A program made the position numbers and the translations under genes. Source: Rhodococcus sp. 06-235-1A (lineage in GTDB: Bacteria > Actinomycetota > Actinomycetes > Mycobacteriales > Mycobacteriaceae). From it: a DNA stretch of 64,000 nucleotides. Shown in pieces: positions 1 to 8,009 of the stretch (the first letter of the stretch is position 1; the number at the start of each line of letters is the position of its first letter). Under the pieces are notes generated by a model, which was given only the letters and a program-made list of their open reading frames with translations, made no database searches and was not told the DNA's origin. Where the stretch lies: positions 148,499 to 212,498 of the forward strand of contig NZ_NOYI01000033.1 in the NCBI RefSeq assembly GCF_002258785.1. The letters are read 5' to 3'.

Positions 1-91
1 CGATCGTCAGAAATGCGACGACGTCGTCGTCCTGCCAGACGAAACGTCCCGGGATTTCGCCGGCGATGATCTTGCTGAAAATGGAAGCCAT
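1..91 (-). CDS. HIT-family protein, N-terminal 30 residues (cut by window edge)
   Basis: The reverse strand from 91 down to 1 reads MASIFSKIIAGEIPGR followed by FVWQDDDVVAFLTI. This is the typical N-terminus of a HIT (histidine triad) nucleotide-binding hydrolase, in which the first strand and helix precede the FxD/E core. The catalytic HxHxH lies beyond the window, so activity cannot be judged. It starts at ATG (89-91) and is transcribed away from the glycosyltransferase pair that follows, so 92-203 must hold two divergent promoters. It is a paralogue of the complete HIT gene at 11093-11509. The family call is fairly secure from the N-terminus alone; the exact substrate is unknown. Confidence 0.75.
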   Translation of the reverse strand, partial: MASIFSKIIAGEIPGRFVWQDDDVVAFLTI

Positions 92-203
92 GGGAACAGG
101 ATGCCCTACCCGATTCGAGAGGCTCCGCTCACGGCCGCGGCTCCCAGGTGATTGCCAGGTCCGTCGCAGGGTGGGTCCAGCTCCGGACCCGATTCTGGTC
201 CAC

Positions 204-1460
204 ATGACAACGAATTCCCTCGCACGAGCAGCAGGCCAGCGGCCCGGCTCGAACGCCACGGCCACGCTCGAGGTGGTCATCCCGGTCTACAACGAAGAGG
301 CAGACCTCGAACAGTGCATTCGTCGTCTCCACGAGCATCTCGAGGACCGAATCCCGTTCCGGTCGCGCATCACCATCGCCGACAACGCCAGCACCGACGC
401 CACTCTCGCTGTGGCGCATCGACTCGCCGACGAGATCGAGGGAGTTCGGGTCCATCACCTGGACGAGAAGGGCCGAGGACGCGCGCTCAAGGCCGTCTGG
501 ATGGCGTCCGACGCCGATGTGGTGGCCTACATGGACGTCGATCTCTCCACCGATCTGAACGCGTTGATGCCGCTGATCGCACCCCTGATGTCGGGCCACT
601 CGGACCTCGCCATCGGATCGCGGCTCAACCGGTCGTCCCGGGTGGTCCGCGGTGCCAAGCGCGAATTCATCTCGCGCAGTTACAACCTCATACTGCGCAC
701 CTCTCTACGCGCGCGCTTCTCGGATGCGCAATGCGGGTTCAAAGCCATGCGCACCGATGTCGCCCGACAGCTGTTGCCGCTCATCGAAGACACCGGATGG
801 TTCTTCGACACCGAATTGCTGGTCATCGCAGAGAAAGTCGGCCTGCGCATCCACGAGGTGCCCGTCGACTGGGTCGACGACCCGAACAGCAGCGTCAACA
901 TCGTCGACACCGCCGTCAAAGACCTGCAGGGATGTTGGCGGGTGGGCCGTGCCCTGGCAACCGGTGTACTGCCGGTCGCCGAACTGCGTCGAAGCCTGGG
1001 ACGGGAGCCGCTCGTGCCCGGTGTGCCGCACGGAATGATCAGCCAGATGGTGCGATTCGGCATCATCGGCGCCGCCAGCACCATCGCCTACGCTCTGCTG
1101 TATCTCGTGCTGCACTCGCTGATCGGCGCACAGGCGGCGAACTTCTTCGGGCTACTGATCACCGCCGTCCTCAACACCGCGGCCAACCGCGCCTTCACCT
1201 TCGGCGTACGCGGATCGGATGGTGCGGGCAAGCACCAACTGCAGGGACTGGCGATCTTCGGCTTCGCCCTGCTCGTCACCAGTGGATCGCTCGCGGTACT
1301 GCACGCCTGGGTGCCCGATGTGTCACGGCACGTCGAGCTGGCCGTACTCATCGTCGCCAATCTCGTTGCCACCGTGTGCCGATTCGTCGCACTGCGGTGG
1401 GTCTTCCGTAGCGCCCAGTCGGCCGATTTCCAGTCCGCCGGTGCGGAGAAGAATCTGTGA
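204..1460 (+). CDS. GT2 glycosyltransferase fused to a GtrA-like membrane domain
   Basis: A 418-residue bifunctional protein. The N-terminal half is a GT-A fold family 2 transferase: LEVVIPVYNEE near residue 22, then a metal-binding DVD in AYMDVDLSTD, of the dolichol-phosphate mannose synthase / polyprenyl-glucose synthase kind. From about residue 278 a GtrA-like domain with about four membrane helices follows (MVRFGIIGAAS to the C-terminus). Such proteins usually charge a polyprenyl phosphate with a sugar and help it across the membrane. The frame is open upstream to 66, but the ATG at 204 starts just before the conserved domain and leaves room for the divergent HIT promoter. The stop overlaps the GTG of the next gene (GTGA), so the two are one operon and the GT39 enzyme is the likely user of the lipid-linked sugar. 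Substrate is inferred. Confidence 0.85.
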   Translation: MTTNSLARAAGQRPGSNATATLEVVIPVYNEEADLEQCIRRLHEHLEDRIPFRSRITIADNASTDATLAVAHRLADEIEGVRVHHLDEKGRGRALKAVWMASDADVVAYMDVDLSTDLNALMPLIAPLMSGHSDLAIGSRLNRSSRVVRGAKREFISRSYNLILRTSLRARFSDAQCGFKAMRTDVARQLLPLIEDTGWFFDTELLVIAEKVGLRIHEVPVDWVDDPNSSVNIVDTAVKDLQGCWRVGRALATGVLPVAELRRSLGREPLVPGVPHGMISQMVRFGIIGAASTIAYALLYLVLHSLIGAQAANFFGLLITAVLNTAANRAFTFGVRGSDGAGKHQLQGLAIFGFALLVTSGSLAVLHAWVPDVSRHVELAVLIVANLVATVCRFVALRWVFRSAQSADFQSAGAEKNL

Positions 1461-3487
1461 CGACGACGATCGAACGCCCCTCCGCGGACGCCTCTGCCGC
1501 ACCCATCGCTTCCCCGCGCTGGGAGTGGATCGGTCTCGTCGCGCTGCTGGTCGGCACCGGCGTCGCCTACATCTGGGGCCTCGGTGCCTCGGGGTGGGCG
1601 AACTCCTTCTATTCCGCTGCAGTACAAGCAGGTTCGGTGTCGTGGAAGGCATTCTTCTTCGGGTCCTCCGATGCCGCCAACTCGATCACCGTCGACAAGC
1701 CCCCGATGTCGTTGTGGCTCATGTCGTTGTCGGTACGCATCTTCGGACTCAACACCTGGGCGATGCTGGTGCCCCAGGCTCTCCTCGGGGTCGCCTCGGT
1801 GGCTCTGCTGCGCGCCACCGTCAAGAGACGCTTCGGGGGCGCGGCCGGTCTGCTGGCGGGACTGGTGCTCGCGGTGACTCCGGTTGCCGCCCTGATGTTC
1901 CGGTTCAACAATCCCGACGCGCTGCTCGTGCTGCTGATGATCGCGTCGGTGTGGGCGCTGCTACGAGGCGTCGAGACCGGAAATATCAAGTGGCTGTTGA
2001 TCACCGGCATGTTCGTCGGATTCGGCTTCCTCACCAAGCAGCTGCAGGTGATGCTCGTCGTACCACCGCTGGCGTTGACCTACCTGATCGCCGGACCGCC
2101 GAAGTTTCTCACCCGGCTGATGCAGTTGTTCGGTGCACTCGGCGCGATGATCGTCGCGGCCGGATGGTGGATTCTGATCGTGGAATTCTGGCCGGCGTCG
2201 TCGCGGCCGTGGGTCGGCGGTTCGCAGAACAATTCGATTCTCGAACTCACGCTCGGCTACAACGGATTCGGTCGTCTCAGCGGCGACGAAACCGGAAGCG
2301 TGACCCCCGGCCGTGGCGGCATGGGCGGCGACATGGCCGGGGGCATGGCGGGCGGGATGCCCGGTGGTATCTGGGGCGAGACCGGCATCTTCCGCATGTT
2401 CGACGCCTCCCAGGGCGGCCAGATCGCCTGGCTGATTCCGGCTGCGTTGATTCTGCTCGTCGTCGGACTCGTGTTGCGCGGCAGGTCACCTCGAACCGAC
2501 GGGCAGCGAGCCTCGCTGATCGTCTGGGGTTCCTGGTTGCTTGTCACCGGCGTGACCTTCAGCTTCATGGCCGGAATCTTTCACTCGTACTACACCGTTG
2601 CGCTCTCGCCCGCGGCCGCTGCTGTCGTCGGCATCGGCAGCGTGCTGTTGTGGCGGCGACGCGATACGTACTGGGTACGCATCGCGATGGCCGTCGCGGT
2701 GGCGTCGACCGTGGCGATGGCGTGGGTGTTGCTGCATCGCAGCGAGAGTTTCGTGCCGTGGTTGAAGTGGGCGATTCCATTCGTCGGAGTTCTCGCGGTC
2801 GTCGCGCTGCTGATCCCGGCCCTGACTCGTGGACGGCTGGCGGCAGCCTCGATCCTGGCGGTGATGTTCGCCGGGCTCGCCGGGCCGACGGCCTACGCAG
2901 TCGACACGATCGGCACTCCGCACACGGGGTCCATCGTCTCGGCCGGACCCAACACCGGCATGCGCGGATTCGGCGGAATGGGCGAGGGCCGCCGAGGCCA
3001 GGGCGGTATGCCGGGTGGGATGCAGCTACCTGCCGGTGTCCAGCTGCCGGCGGGGATGCAGCCACCGGCGGGATTCCCGGGTCAGGCAGGGTCTCCCGGC
3101 CAGATGCCCGGTGGTGCCGAGATGGGTGGCATGGGTGGTCTTCTCGAAGGCAGTAAGCCGACCGCCGCGATCACCGAGATGCTCGAGCAGGACGCAGGTT
3201 CCTACACCTGGGTGGCAGCGGCCATCGGAGCCAACACGGCGGCCGGCTATCAATTGGCCACCGAGGAACCCGTCATGCCCGTCGGTGGGTTCAACGGCAC
3301 CGACCCGTCGCCGACTCTCGCCGAGTTCCAGCAGTACGTCGCCGAAGGGCAGATTCACTACTTCATCGGCGGCGGAGGGATGCCGGGAATGCAGTCGGGC
3401 ACCTCGGCGGAAATCTCCGCCTGGGTGACGGAGAACTTCACCGCGACCACGGTCGACAACGTGACGTTCTACGACCTCACCCAGTAA
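1457..3487 (+). CDS. GT39-type membrane glycosyltransferase (ArnT/PMT-like)
   Basis: A 676-residue polytopic membrane protein starting at GTG inside the stop of the preceding gene. The N-terminal region has the family features of lipid-linked-sugar-dependent glycosyltransferases: a first helix around 25-43, a lumenal loop with SITVDKPPMSLWL (a DKPP motif near residue 80), then RFNNPDALLVLL in a second loop. About ten hydrophobic segments follow. Two glycine/methionine-rich stretches, at about 284-304 and 500-563, sit in extracytoplasmic loops; the second separates the membrane core from a C-terminal soluble part. With the GT2-GtrA partner it probably transfers a sugar from a polyprenyl carrier to a cell-envelope acceptor. 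The acceptor is not evident. A strong hairpin terminator follows. Confidence 0.8.
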   Translation: MTTTIERPSADASAAPIASPRWEWIGLVALLVGTGVAYIWGLGASGWANSFYSAAVQAGSVSWKAFFFGSSDAANSITVDKPPMSLWLMSLSVRIFGLNTWAMLVPQALLGVASVALLRATVKRRFGGAAGLLAGLVLAVTPVAALMFRFNNPDALLVLLMIASVWALLRGVETGNIKWLLITGMFVGFGFLTKQLQVMLVVPPLALTYLIAGPPKFLTRLMQLFGALGAMIVAAGWWILIVEFWPASSRPWVGGSQNNSILELTLGYNGFGRLSGDETGSVTPGRGGMGGDMAGGMAGGMPGGIWGETGIFRMFDASQGGQIAWLIPAALILLVVGLVLRGRSPRTDGQRASLIVWGSWLLVTGVTFSFMAGIFHSYYTVALSPAAAAVVGIGSVLLWRRRDTYWVRIAMAVAVASTVAMAWVLLHRSESFVPWLKWAIPFVGVLAVVALLIPALTRGRLAAASILAVMFAGLAGPTAYAVDTIGTPHTGSIVSAGPNTGMRGFGGMGEGRRGQGGMPGGMQLPAGVQLPAGMQPPAGFPGQAGSPGQMPGGAEMGGMGGLLEGSKPTAAITEMLEQDAGSYTWVAAAIGANTAAGYQLATEEPVMPVGGFNGTDPSPTLAEFQQYVAEGQIHYFIGGGGMPGMQSGTSAEISAWVTENFTATTVDNVTFYDLTQ

Positions 3488-3502
3488 CACCGGACCACCA
3501 CG

Positions 3503-3538
3503 AAAGAGCCCCGCACCATGACAGGTGCGGGGCGCTTT
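3503..3538. terminator. Intrinsic terminator after the GT39 gene
   Basis: A perfect 10-bp stem, GCCCCGCACC (3508-3517) and GGTGCGGGGC (3524-3533), with a 6-base loop, flanked by AAAGA on the left and GCTTT on the right. It ends the glycosyltransferase operon before purD. Confidence 0.8.
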
Positions 3539-3565
3539 CGCGTCGAGCAGATAGTCTGATGCACT

Positions 3566-4816
3566 GTGCGCGTACTAGTCATTGGTTCCGGTGCTCGTGA
3601 GCACGCCCTTCTACTTGCGTTGAAGGCCGATCCGTCGGTCGAGAAGCTCTTCGTGGCTCCCGGCAACGCAGGTACCGCGAAGCTTGCCGAACAGCACGCG
3701 GTCGACGTCGCCTCCGGTGAGGCGGTGACCGCGCTGGCGAAGAAACTCGACGCCGATCTCGTCGTCATCGGACCCGAGGTGCCCCTGGTTCTCGGGGTCG
3801 CCGACGCTCTCCGCGAGGCAGGCATCGCCACATTCGGTCCGTCCGCCGACGCCGCTCGCATCGAAGGATCGAAGGCATTCGCCAAGGACGTGATGGCAGC
3901 GGCCGGTGTGCGGACCGCGCACAGCGAAATCGTCGACTCACCCGCTCTGCTCGACGCAGCCCTCGACCGCTTCGGCCCCCACTGGGTCGTCAAGGACGAC
4001 GGTCTCGCTGCTGGAAAGGGTGTCGTCGTCACCACCGATCGCCTCATCGCGCGTGATCACGCCGCCGAGCTCCTCGAGAACGGCCACCCGGTTCTACTCG
4101 AATCGTTCCTCGACGGACCCGAGGTGTCCCTGTTCTGCCTCGTCGACGGCGAGACCGTGGTGCCGCTGCTGCCCGCGCAGGACCACAAACGCGTCGGCGA
4201 TGGAGATACCGGACCCAACACCGGCGGCATGGGCGCGTACACCCCGCTGCCATGGTTGCCCGAGGGCGCGGTCGAGGAGATCGTGCGCGATGTCGTCGAA
4301 CCCGTTGCCGCCGAGATGGTGAAGCGCGGCGTGCCGTTCTCCGGTCTGCTGTACGCCGGTCTGGCGATGGGTGCCGACGGCCCGGCCGTCGTCGAATTCA
4401 ACTGCCGCTTCGGCGATCCCGAGACCCAGGCAGTGCTCGCGCTGCTCGAGTCGCCCCTCGGTGAGGTACTGAACGCGACGGCAACCGGCACTCTCGCGTC
4501 GCTGCCGCCGCTGAGCTGGAAGGACGGCGCGGCCGTCACTGTCGTCATCGCTGCCGAGAACTACCCCGGTCGACCGCGCACCGGTGACGAGATCCTCGGC
4601 TCCGACGGCGCAGGCGTCCTGCACGCCGGTACCGCAGTAAAGGACGGTGTCGTCGTCTCTGCGGGCGGACGCGTGCTGAGCGTCGTCGGCACCGGATTCG
4701 ACCTCACCGCCGCCCGCGACGACGCTTACTCCCGTATCGCGGGAATCCGCTTGCCGGGCAGTCACTTCCGCACCGATATCGGCCTGGCTGCGGTGGAGGG
4801 TCGCATCTCGCTGTAG
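3566..4816 (+). CDS. purD: Phosphoribosylamine-glycine ligase (GAR synthetase)
   Basis: 416 residues, the normal bacterial PurD length. It catalyses ATP-dependent ligation of glycine to 5-phosphoribosylamine, the second step of purine synthesis. The GTG start is followed directly by MRVLVIGSGAREHAL, the diagnostic PurD N-terminus. The ATP-grasp core appears as KDDGLAAGKGVVV, and the signature NTGGMGAYTP and the metal-binding FNCRFGDPETQ are intact. It has its own transcription unit, between the terminator at 3503-3538 and the palindromic repeat at 4870-4953. The other purine genes of this window are purB, purC and purS-purQ. Nothing unusual in the protein. Confidence 0.97.
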   Translation: MRVLVIGSGAREHALLLALKADPSVEKLFVAPGNAGTAKLAEQHAVDVASGEAVTALAKKLDADLVVIGPEVPLVLGVADALREAGIATFGPSADAARIEGSKAFAKDVMAAAGVRTAHSEIVDSPALLDAALDRFGPHWVVKDDGLAAGKGVVVTTDRLIARDHAAELLENGHPVLLESFLDGPEVSLFCLVDGETVVPLLPAQDHKRVGDGDTGPNTGGMGAYTPLPWLPEGAVEEIVRDVVEPVAAEMVKRGVPFSGLLYAGLAMGADGPAVVEFNCRFGDPETQAVLALLESPLGEVLNATATGTLASLPPLSWKDGAAVTVVIAAENYPGRPRTGDEILGSDGAGVLHAGTAVKDGVVVSAGGRVLSVVGTGFDLTAARDDAYSRIAGIRLPGSHFRTDIGLAAVEGRISL

Positions 4817-4869
4817 GTGCACTGAGTGTCCAAGGTCGGTCGCGGCTGAGTCGTCGAGGCCGGTCGTCG

Positions 4870-4953
4870 GGGCAAACGCGCGCGCATTCGTCGGATGCGA
4901 GCGGAATCGCCAGGCCATTTTGCGCGCACCTGACAAACGCGCGCGCGTTTGCG
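4870..4953. repeat. GCGCGC-rich intergenic palindrome, copy 1
   Basis: An imperfect inverted repeat. The left arm begins GGCAAACGCGCGCGCATTCG and the right arm ends CAAACGCGCGCGCGTTTGCG; a second inner pair of arms is present (GGATGCGAGCGGAAT against ATTTTGCGCGCACC). A close relative lies at 63842-63935. Both follow the stop of a forward-strand gene. It may form a hairpin in RNA or a cruciform in DNA; there is no U-tract, so it is not a classical terminator. Confidence 0.75.
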
Positions 4954-4997
4954 AGGGCAGAGGTACCGAGCGTCCCAGGATCGGTAGGGTCGAGACA

Positions 4998-6146
4998 ATG
5001 CACAGTGAATCGCAGCGATCGATGGTCGAGCCGTTCCATGTGATGGATGTGTTCGCCGCGGCGGCCGAGCGGGCGCGCACTCACGGCGATGTGCTCTCAC
5101 TCGCAGCAGGTCAGCCCTCCACGCGCGCACCCGAGCCGGTCTTGCGCGCCACCCGCGAGGCCCTGGATGCGCAACTGCTGGGGTACACCGAGACGCTGGG
5201 GATTCTCCCGCTGCGTCGCGCAATCGCCGACTACCACAGCGCGCGGTACGGCATCACGGTCGACGCCGACGACGTCGTGATCACCACCGGCTCCTCGGGC
5301 GCGTTCACGTTGCTGTTTCTCGCTGCGTTCGACGCGGGGGACACCGTCGTCATGGCCAGGCCGGGCTATCCGGCGTATCGAAACACATTGGCGGCGTTGG
5401 GCTGTCGAGTTGTCGAACTGGACTGTGTGGAAGAGACGCGGTTCCAGCCGACCGTCGCGATGCTCGAGGAGCTGCCCGAGCCGCCCGCGGGGCTCATCAT
5501 CGCGAGCCCGGCCAACCCCACCGGCACGATCATCGATCCCGATGAGCTGGCCGCGATCGCGCGCTGGTGCGACGAGCACGAAACTCTGCTGATCTCGGAC
5601 GAGATCTACCACGGCATCTCGTACGGCGATGCGCGTACGTCGAGCGCCTGGCAGACGTCGAAGGAATCCGTCGCCATCGGTTCGGTGTCGAAGTACTTCT
5701 CGATGACCGGTTGGCGGCTGGGGTGGATGCTGCTGCCGAGGCGATTGCGCAGAGCCGTCGAGCGATTGGCGTCGAACATGACGGTGTGCCCACCGGCGAT
5801 CTCGCAGGTTGCCGCCATCGCCGCGTTCACCGAGGAGTCCCGCATCGAGTTGGATTCTCACGTCGAGCGCTACGCCGTCAACCGCCGAATTCTGCTCGAC
5901 GGTCTGCCGGCCATGGGCATCACCGACCTCGCGCCTGCCGACGGTGCCTTCTACGTGTACGCCGACATTGCGCACCTGACGGACGACTCGCGGAGTTGGT
6001 GCGCGCGAGTGCTGTTCGAGACCGGTGTCGCACTGGCACCGGGCGTCGATTTCGACACCGTACGCGGGAACCACACTGTGCGATTCTCGTTCGCAGGCAC
6101 CACTTCCGACGTCGAAGAGGCGTTGGAGCGACTACGTCGCATGTGA
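4998..6146 (+). CDS. PLP-dependent class I/II aminotransferase
   Basis: 382 residues, fold-type I aminotransferase. Visible cofactor residues are N173 in PANPTG, D201 and Y204 in SDEIYHG, the Schiff-base lysine K232 in SVSKYFSMTGWR, and the substrate-carboxylate arginine near the C-terminus in NHTVRFSF. The frame is open from 4920, but that would begin inside the GCGCGC palindrome; the ATG at 4998 gives the normal length and a normal N-terminus. It resembles aspartate/aromatic or alanine-type aminotransferases; the amino donor cannot be read from sequence. It is monocistronic and converges on the threonine aldolase. Its last codons (ERLRRM, stop) lie inside the palindrome at the junction, which also encodes the same six residues at the end of the opposing gene. 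Confidence 0.85.
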   Translation: MHSESQRSMVEPFHVMDVFAAAAERARTHGDVLSLAAGQPSTRAPEPVLRATREALDAQLLGYTETLGILPLRRAIADYHSARYGITVDADDVVITTGSSGAFTLLFLAAFDAGDTVVMARPGYPAYRNTLAALGCRVVELDCVEETRFQPTVAMLEELPEPPAGLIIASPANPTGTIIDPDELAAIARWCDEHETLLISDEIYHGISYGDARTSSAWQTSKESVAIGSVSKYFSMTGWRLGWMLLPRRLRRAVERLASNMTVCPPAISQVAAIAAFTEESRIELDSHVERYAVNRRILLDGLPAMGITDLAPADGAFYVYADIAHLTDDSRSWCARVLFETGVALAPGVDFDTVRGNHTVRFSFAGTTSDVEEALERLRRM

Positions 6147-6205
6147 GTGTTTCCTCGTAGCGGAACACGAGTTTCCATTCACATGCGGCGCAGCCGCTCC
6201 AGCAC
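6121..6205. repeat. Convergent-junction palindrome, copy A
   Basis: A long imperfect palindrome spanning the 3' ends of two convergent genes. The core, GTGAGTGTTTCCTCGT (6143-6158) against ACACGAGTTTCCATTCAC (6165-6182), can fold as a hairpin and probably terminates transcription from both sides. The outer arms are coding: each strand reads GAGCGrCTrCGyCGCATGTGA, so both proteins end in ERLRRM. Related copies lie at 42141-42180 and 52211-52265, both also between convergent genes. Confidence 0.7.
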
Positions 6206-7210
6206 CTCGGAGATATCGGCGGCATCGACGTCGCGATGGGTCACGAAGCGCACCTTGCCCGCGACGGTCACCGCAGCGATGCCCAGCTGAGCGAGCTCGG
6301 TGACCGTCGCCGCCGGGTCGGGGACGGTTGCGAGCACGATGTTCGTCTCCGGTTCCGGCACGTCCCAGCCGCGCTCCCGCAGTCCGCGGGCGAGGGTCGA
6401 CGCGTTGGCGTGATCCTCGGCCAGATCACCGATTCGATCCAATGCGACGAGCCCGGCCGCGGCCAGGATTCCACCCTGACGGACGCCGCCGCCCAACATC
6501 TTTCGGACGCGTCGGGCCTCGTGGATTCGCGCGGAATCGGAGACGAGCATCGAGCCGACGGGTGCGCCGAGGCCCTTGCTCAGGCACACCTGCACCGTGT
6601 CTGCACCGGCAGCGAGCGACGCGACCGGAACATCGAGGGCCACAGCGGCATTCCACAGTCGAGCGCCGTCCAGGTGCACCTTCAGTCCGCAATCACGTCC
6701 GGCGGCAACGAGATCCGACCACTCGTCCGGTCCGAACACGGTACCGCCGGCGAAGTTGTGGGTGTTCTCGAGCGAGAGCAGCGTCGTCCGCAGCGCGAAG
6801 TACGGCCCTGCGCCACCGGCTTTCGCGCGAACAGTCGACGCGAGGGGACGCCCGGGGCCGCCGTCGTGGGGGAGGGCGTCGGGCATCCCTCCCGCCAACC
6901 ATGCAGCAGTACCGAGCTCGGACCCCAACACATGGGCGTGCTCGGGTGCCAGGAAACGATCGCCGCGCTGCAGATGCAACATCAGCGCGATGATGTTGCC
7001 CATCGACCCCGACGGGACCCACAGCGCCGACTCGAATCCGAGCAGGCCTGCGACTGCCTCTTCCAATGCCGCCATGGTGGGGTCGTGATCGAGGACGTCG
7101 TCGCCCACTTCGGCGTCGGCCATGGCTTTTCGCATGACCGAATCGGGTCGGGTGATGGTGTCGGAGCGAAGGTCGATCGTTCGATGTGCCACGAACACTG
7201 ACAATTCCAT
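6179..7210 (-). CDS. Low-specificity L-threonine aldolase
   Basis: 343 residues, PLP fold-type I, beta-eliminating lyase family (GLY1/LtaE). It should cleave L-threonine or L-allo-threonine to glycine and acetaldehyde. The N-terminus has the family hallmark IDLRSDTITRP, then GDDVLDHDPT. The ring-nitrogen aspartate is D181 in HLDGARLWN and the Schiff-base lysine is K212 in CLSKGLGAPVGS. The reading frame continues upstream to 7435 but there it overlaps the divergent TetR gene; the ATG at 7210 fits the family. It is divergent from the TetR gene with only 49 bases between, so that regulator may control it. The C-terminus ERLRRM is supplied by the junction palindrome. Confidence 0.9.
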   Translation of the reverse strand: MELSVFVAHRTIDLRSDTITRPDSVMRKAMADAEVGDDVLDHDPTMAALEEAVAGLLGFESALWVPSGSMGNIIALMLHLQRGDRFLAPEHAHVLGSELGTAAWLAGGMPDALPHDGGPGRPLASTVRAKAGGAGPYFALRTTLLSLENTHNFAGGTVFGPDEWSDLVAAGRDCGLKVHLDGARLWNAAVALDVPVASLAAGADTVQVCLSKGLGAPVGSMLVSDSARIHEARRVRKMLGGGVRQGGILAAAGLVALDRIGDLAEDHANASTLARGLRERGWDVPEPETNIVLATVPDPAATVTELAQLGIAAVTVAGKVRFVTHRDVDAADISEVLERLRRM

Positions 7211-7259
7211 AGCGCGAAAGCAGTCCGACGAACGGCCTCGAGCTGGCACGATGACTTGA

Positions 7260-7898
7260 ATGTCCGCAGGTCCGACCGAGTCGCAGCACAAGGTGTCGGG
7301 TGCGACTCCGAAGGGGGTGCGCCGCCGGCAGGCACTGGCGTCGGCCGCTGCGGACCTCCTCGTCGAGGGCGGATTCGACGCGGTTCGGCACCGATCCGTG
7401 GCCTCGCGAGCCGGGCTTCCGCTGGCGTCGACCACCTACTATTTCGAGTCCCTCGGCGACCTGGTCGCCGCGGCAGTCGACGTCGTCGGCACCCGCGAGA
7501 TCGACGTGATGCGCGGCCGCATCGAGGACGAGGGCAAGTGCTCGAACGAAATGGAATCGACGGTCGACCTCATCGTCGACCTGCTCATCGGGCCACAGGA
7601 CGGCCACGAGCAGCTGATCGCGCGATACGAACGCTTCATCGCCTCGGCCCGGCATCCCGAACTGCGAGAGGTTCAACTGCGGCTGCGCGCCCAGATCGAC
7701 GATCTGCTCACCGACGTACTGCGCAGATCGGGCCGAACCGTGCAGGAAGAGCAGCTGCGACGCCTCGTGGCAGTGGTCGACGGAGCCGTCGTGGGAGCGC
7801 TCAGCGAAGTGGATCCCGACCCCCGCCACATGGCGCGGAGCATGCTCCTGGCCGTCATCGACATCGTGGCACCGGCGGCACAGGTACCGGCCGATTGA
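7260..7898 (+). CDS. TetR-family transcriptional regulator
   Basis: 212 residues. The N-terminal helix-turn-helix lies at about residues 20-65, with RQALASAAADLLVEGG as helix 1 and SVASRAGLPLASTTYYF as the recognition helix, ending in the usual YYF-S-LGDL. The C-terminal ligand-binding domain is helical and has no assignable effector. It is divergently transcribed from the threonine aldolase with a 49-base shared promoter region, the usual place for autoregulation and control of the neighbour. Its stop abuts the stop of the 36-residue ORF on the other strand without a gap. Target genes are inferred from position only. Confidence 0.88.
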   Translation: MSAGPTESQHKVSGATPKGVRRRQALASAAADLLVEGGFDAVRHRSVASRAGLPLASTTYYFESLGDLVAAAVDVVGTREIDVMRGRIEDEGKCSNEMESTVDLIVDLLIGPQDGHEQLIARYERFIASARHPELREVQLRLRAQIDDLLTDVLRRSGRTVQEEQLRRLVAVVDGAVVGALSEVDPDPRHMARSMLLAVIDIVAPAAQVPAD

Positions 7899-8009
7899 CT
7901 ACTGGTCGGTCTCGCCGGAGTCTGCGTCGTGGATCGGTGGCACCTCGCACACACCGTCCGTGCAGACGAGGCCGTGTTCGTCGCCGACGATCTCCAAAGG
8001 ACCGCTCAT
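7899..8009 (-). CDS. 36-residue cysteine-containing microprotein
   Basis: A small ORF whose ATG overlaps the stop codon of the upstream DsbA-family gene (ATGA at 8006-8009), so it is probably translated by coupling. The product begins MSGPLEIVGDEHGLVCTDG and carries two cysteines spaced CxxxxC (C16 and C21: CTDGVC), followed by an acidic proline-containing tail ending GETDQ. There is no membrane segment and no signal peptide. The CxxxxC pair and coupling to a thiol oxidoreductase suggest a redox substrate, partner or metal-binding peptide. I do not recognise a named family, and function is unknown. The overlap with its neighbour and the sensible composition favour a real gene over chance. Confidence 0.6.
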   Translation of the reverse strand: MSGPLEIVGDEHGLVCTDGVCEVPPIHDADSGETDQ

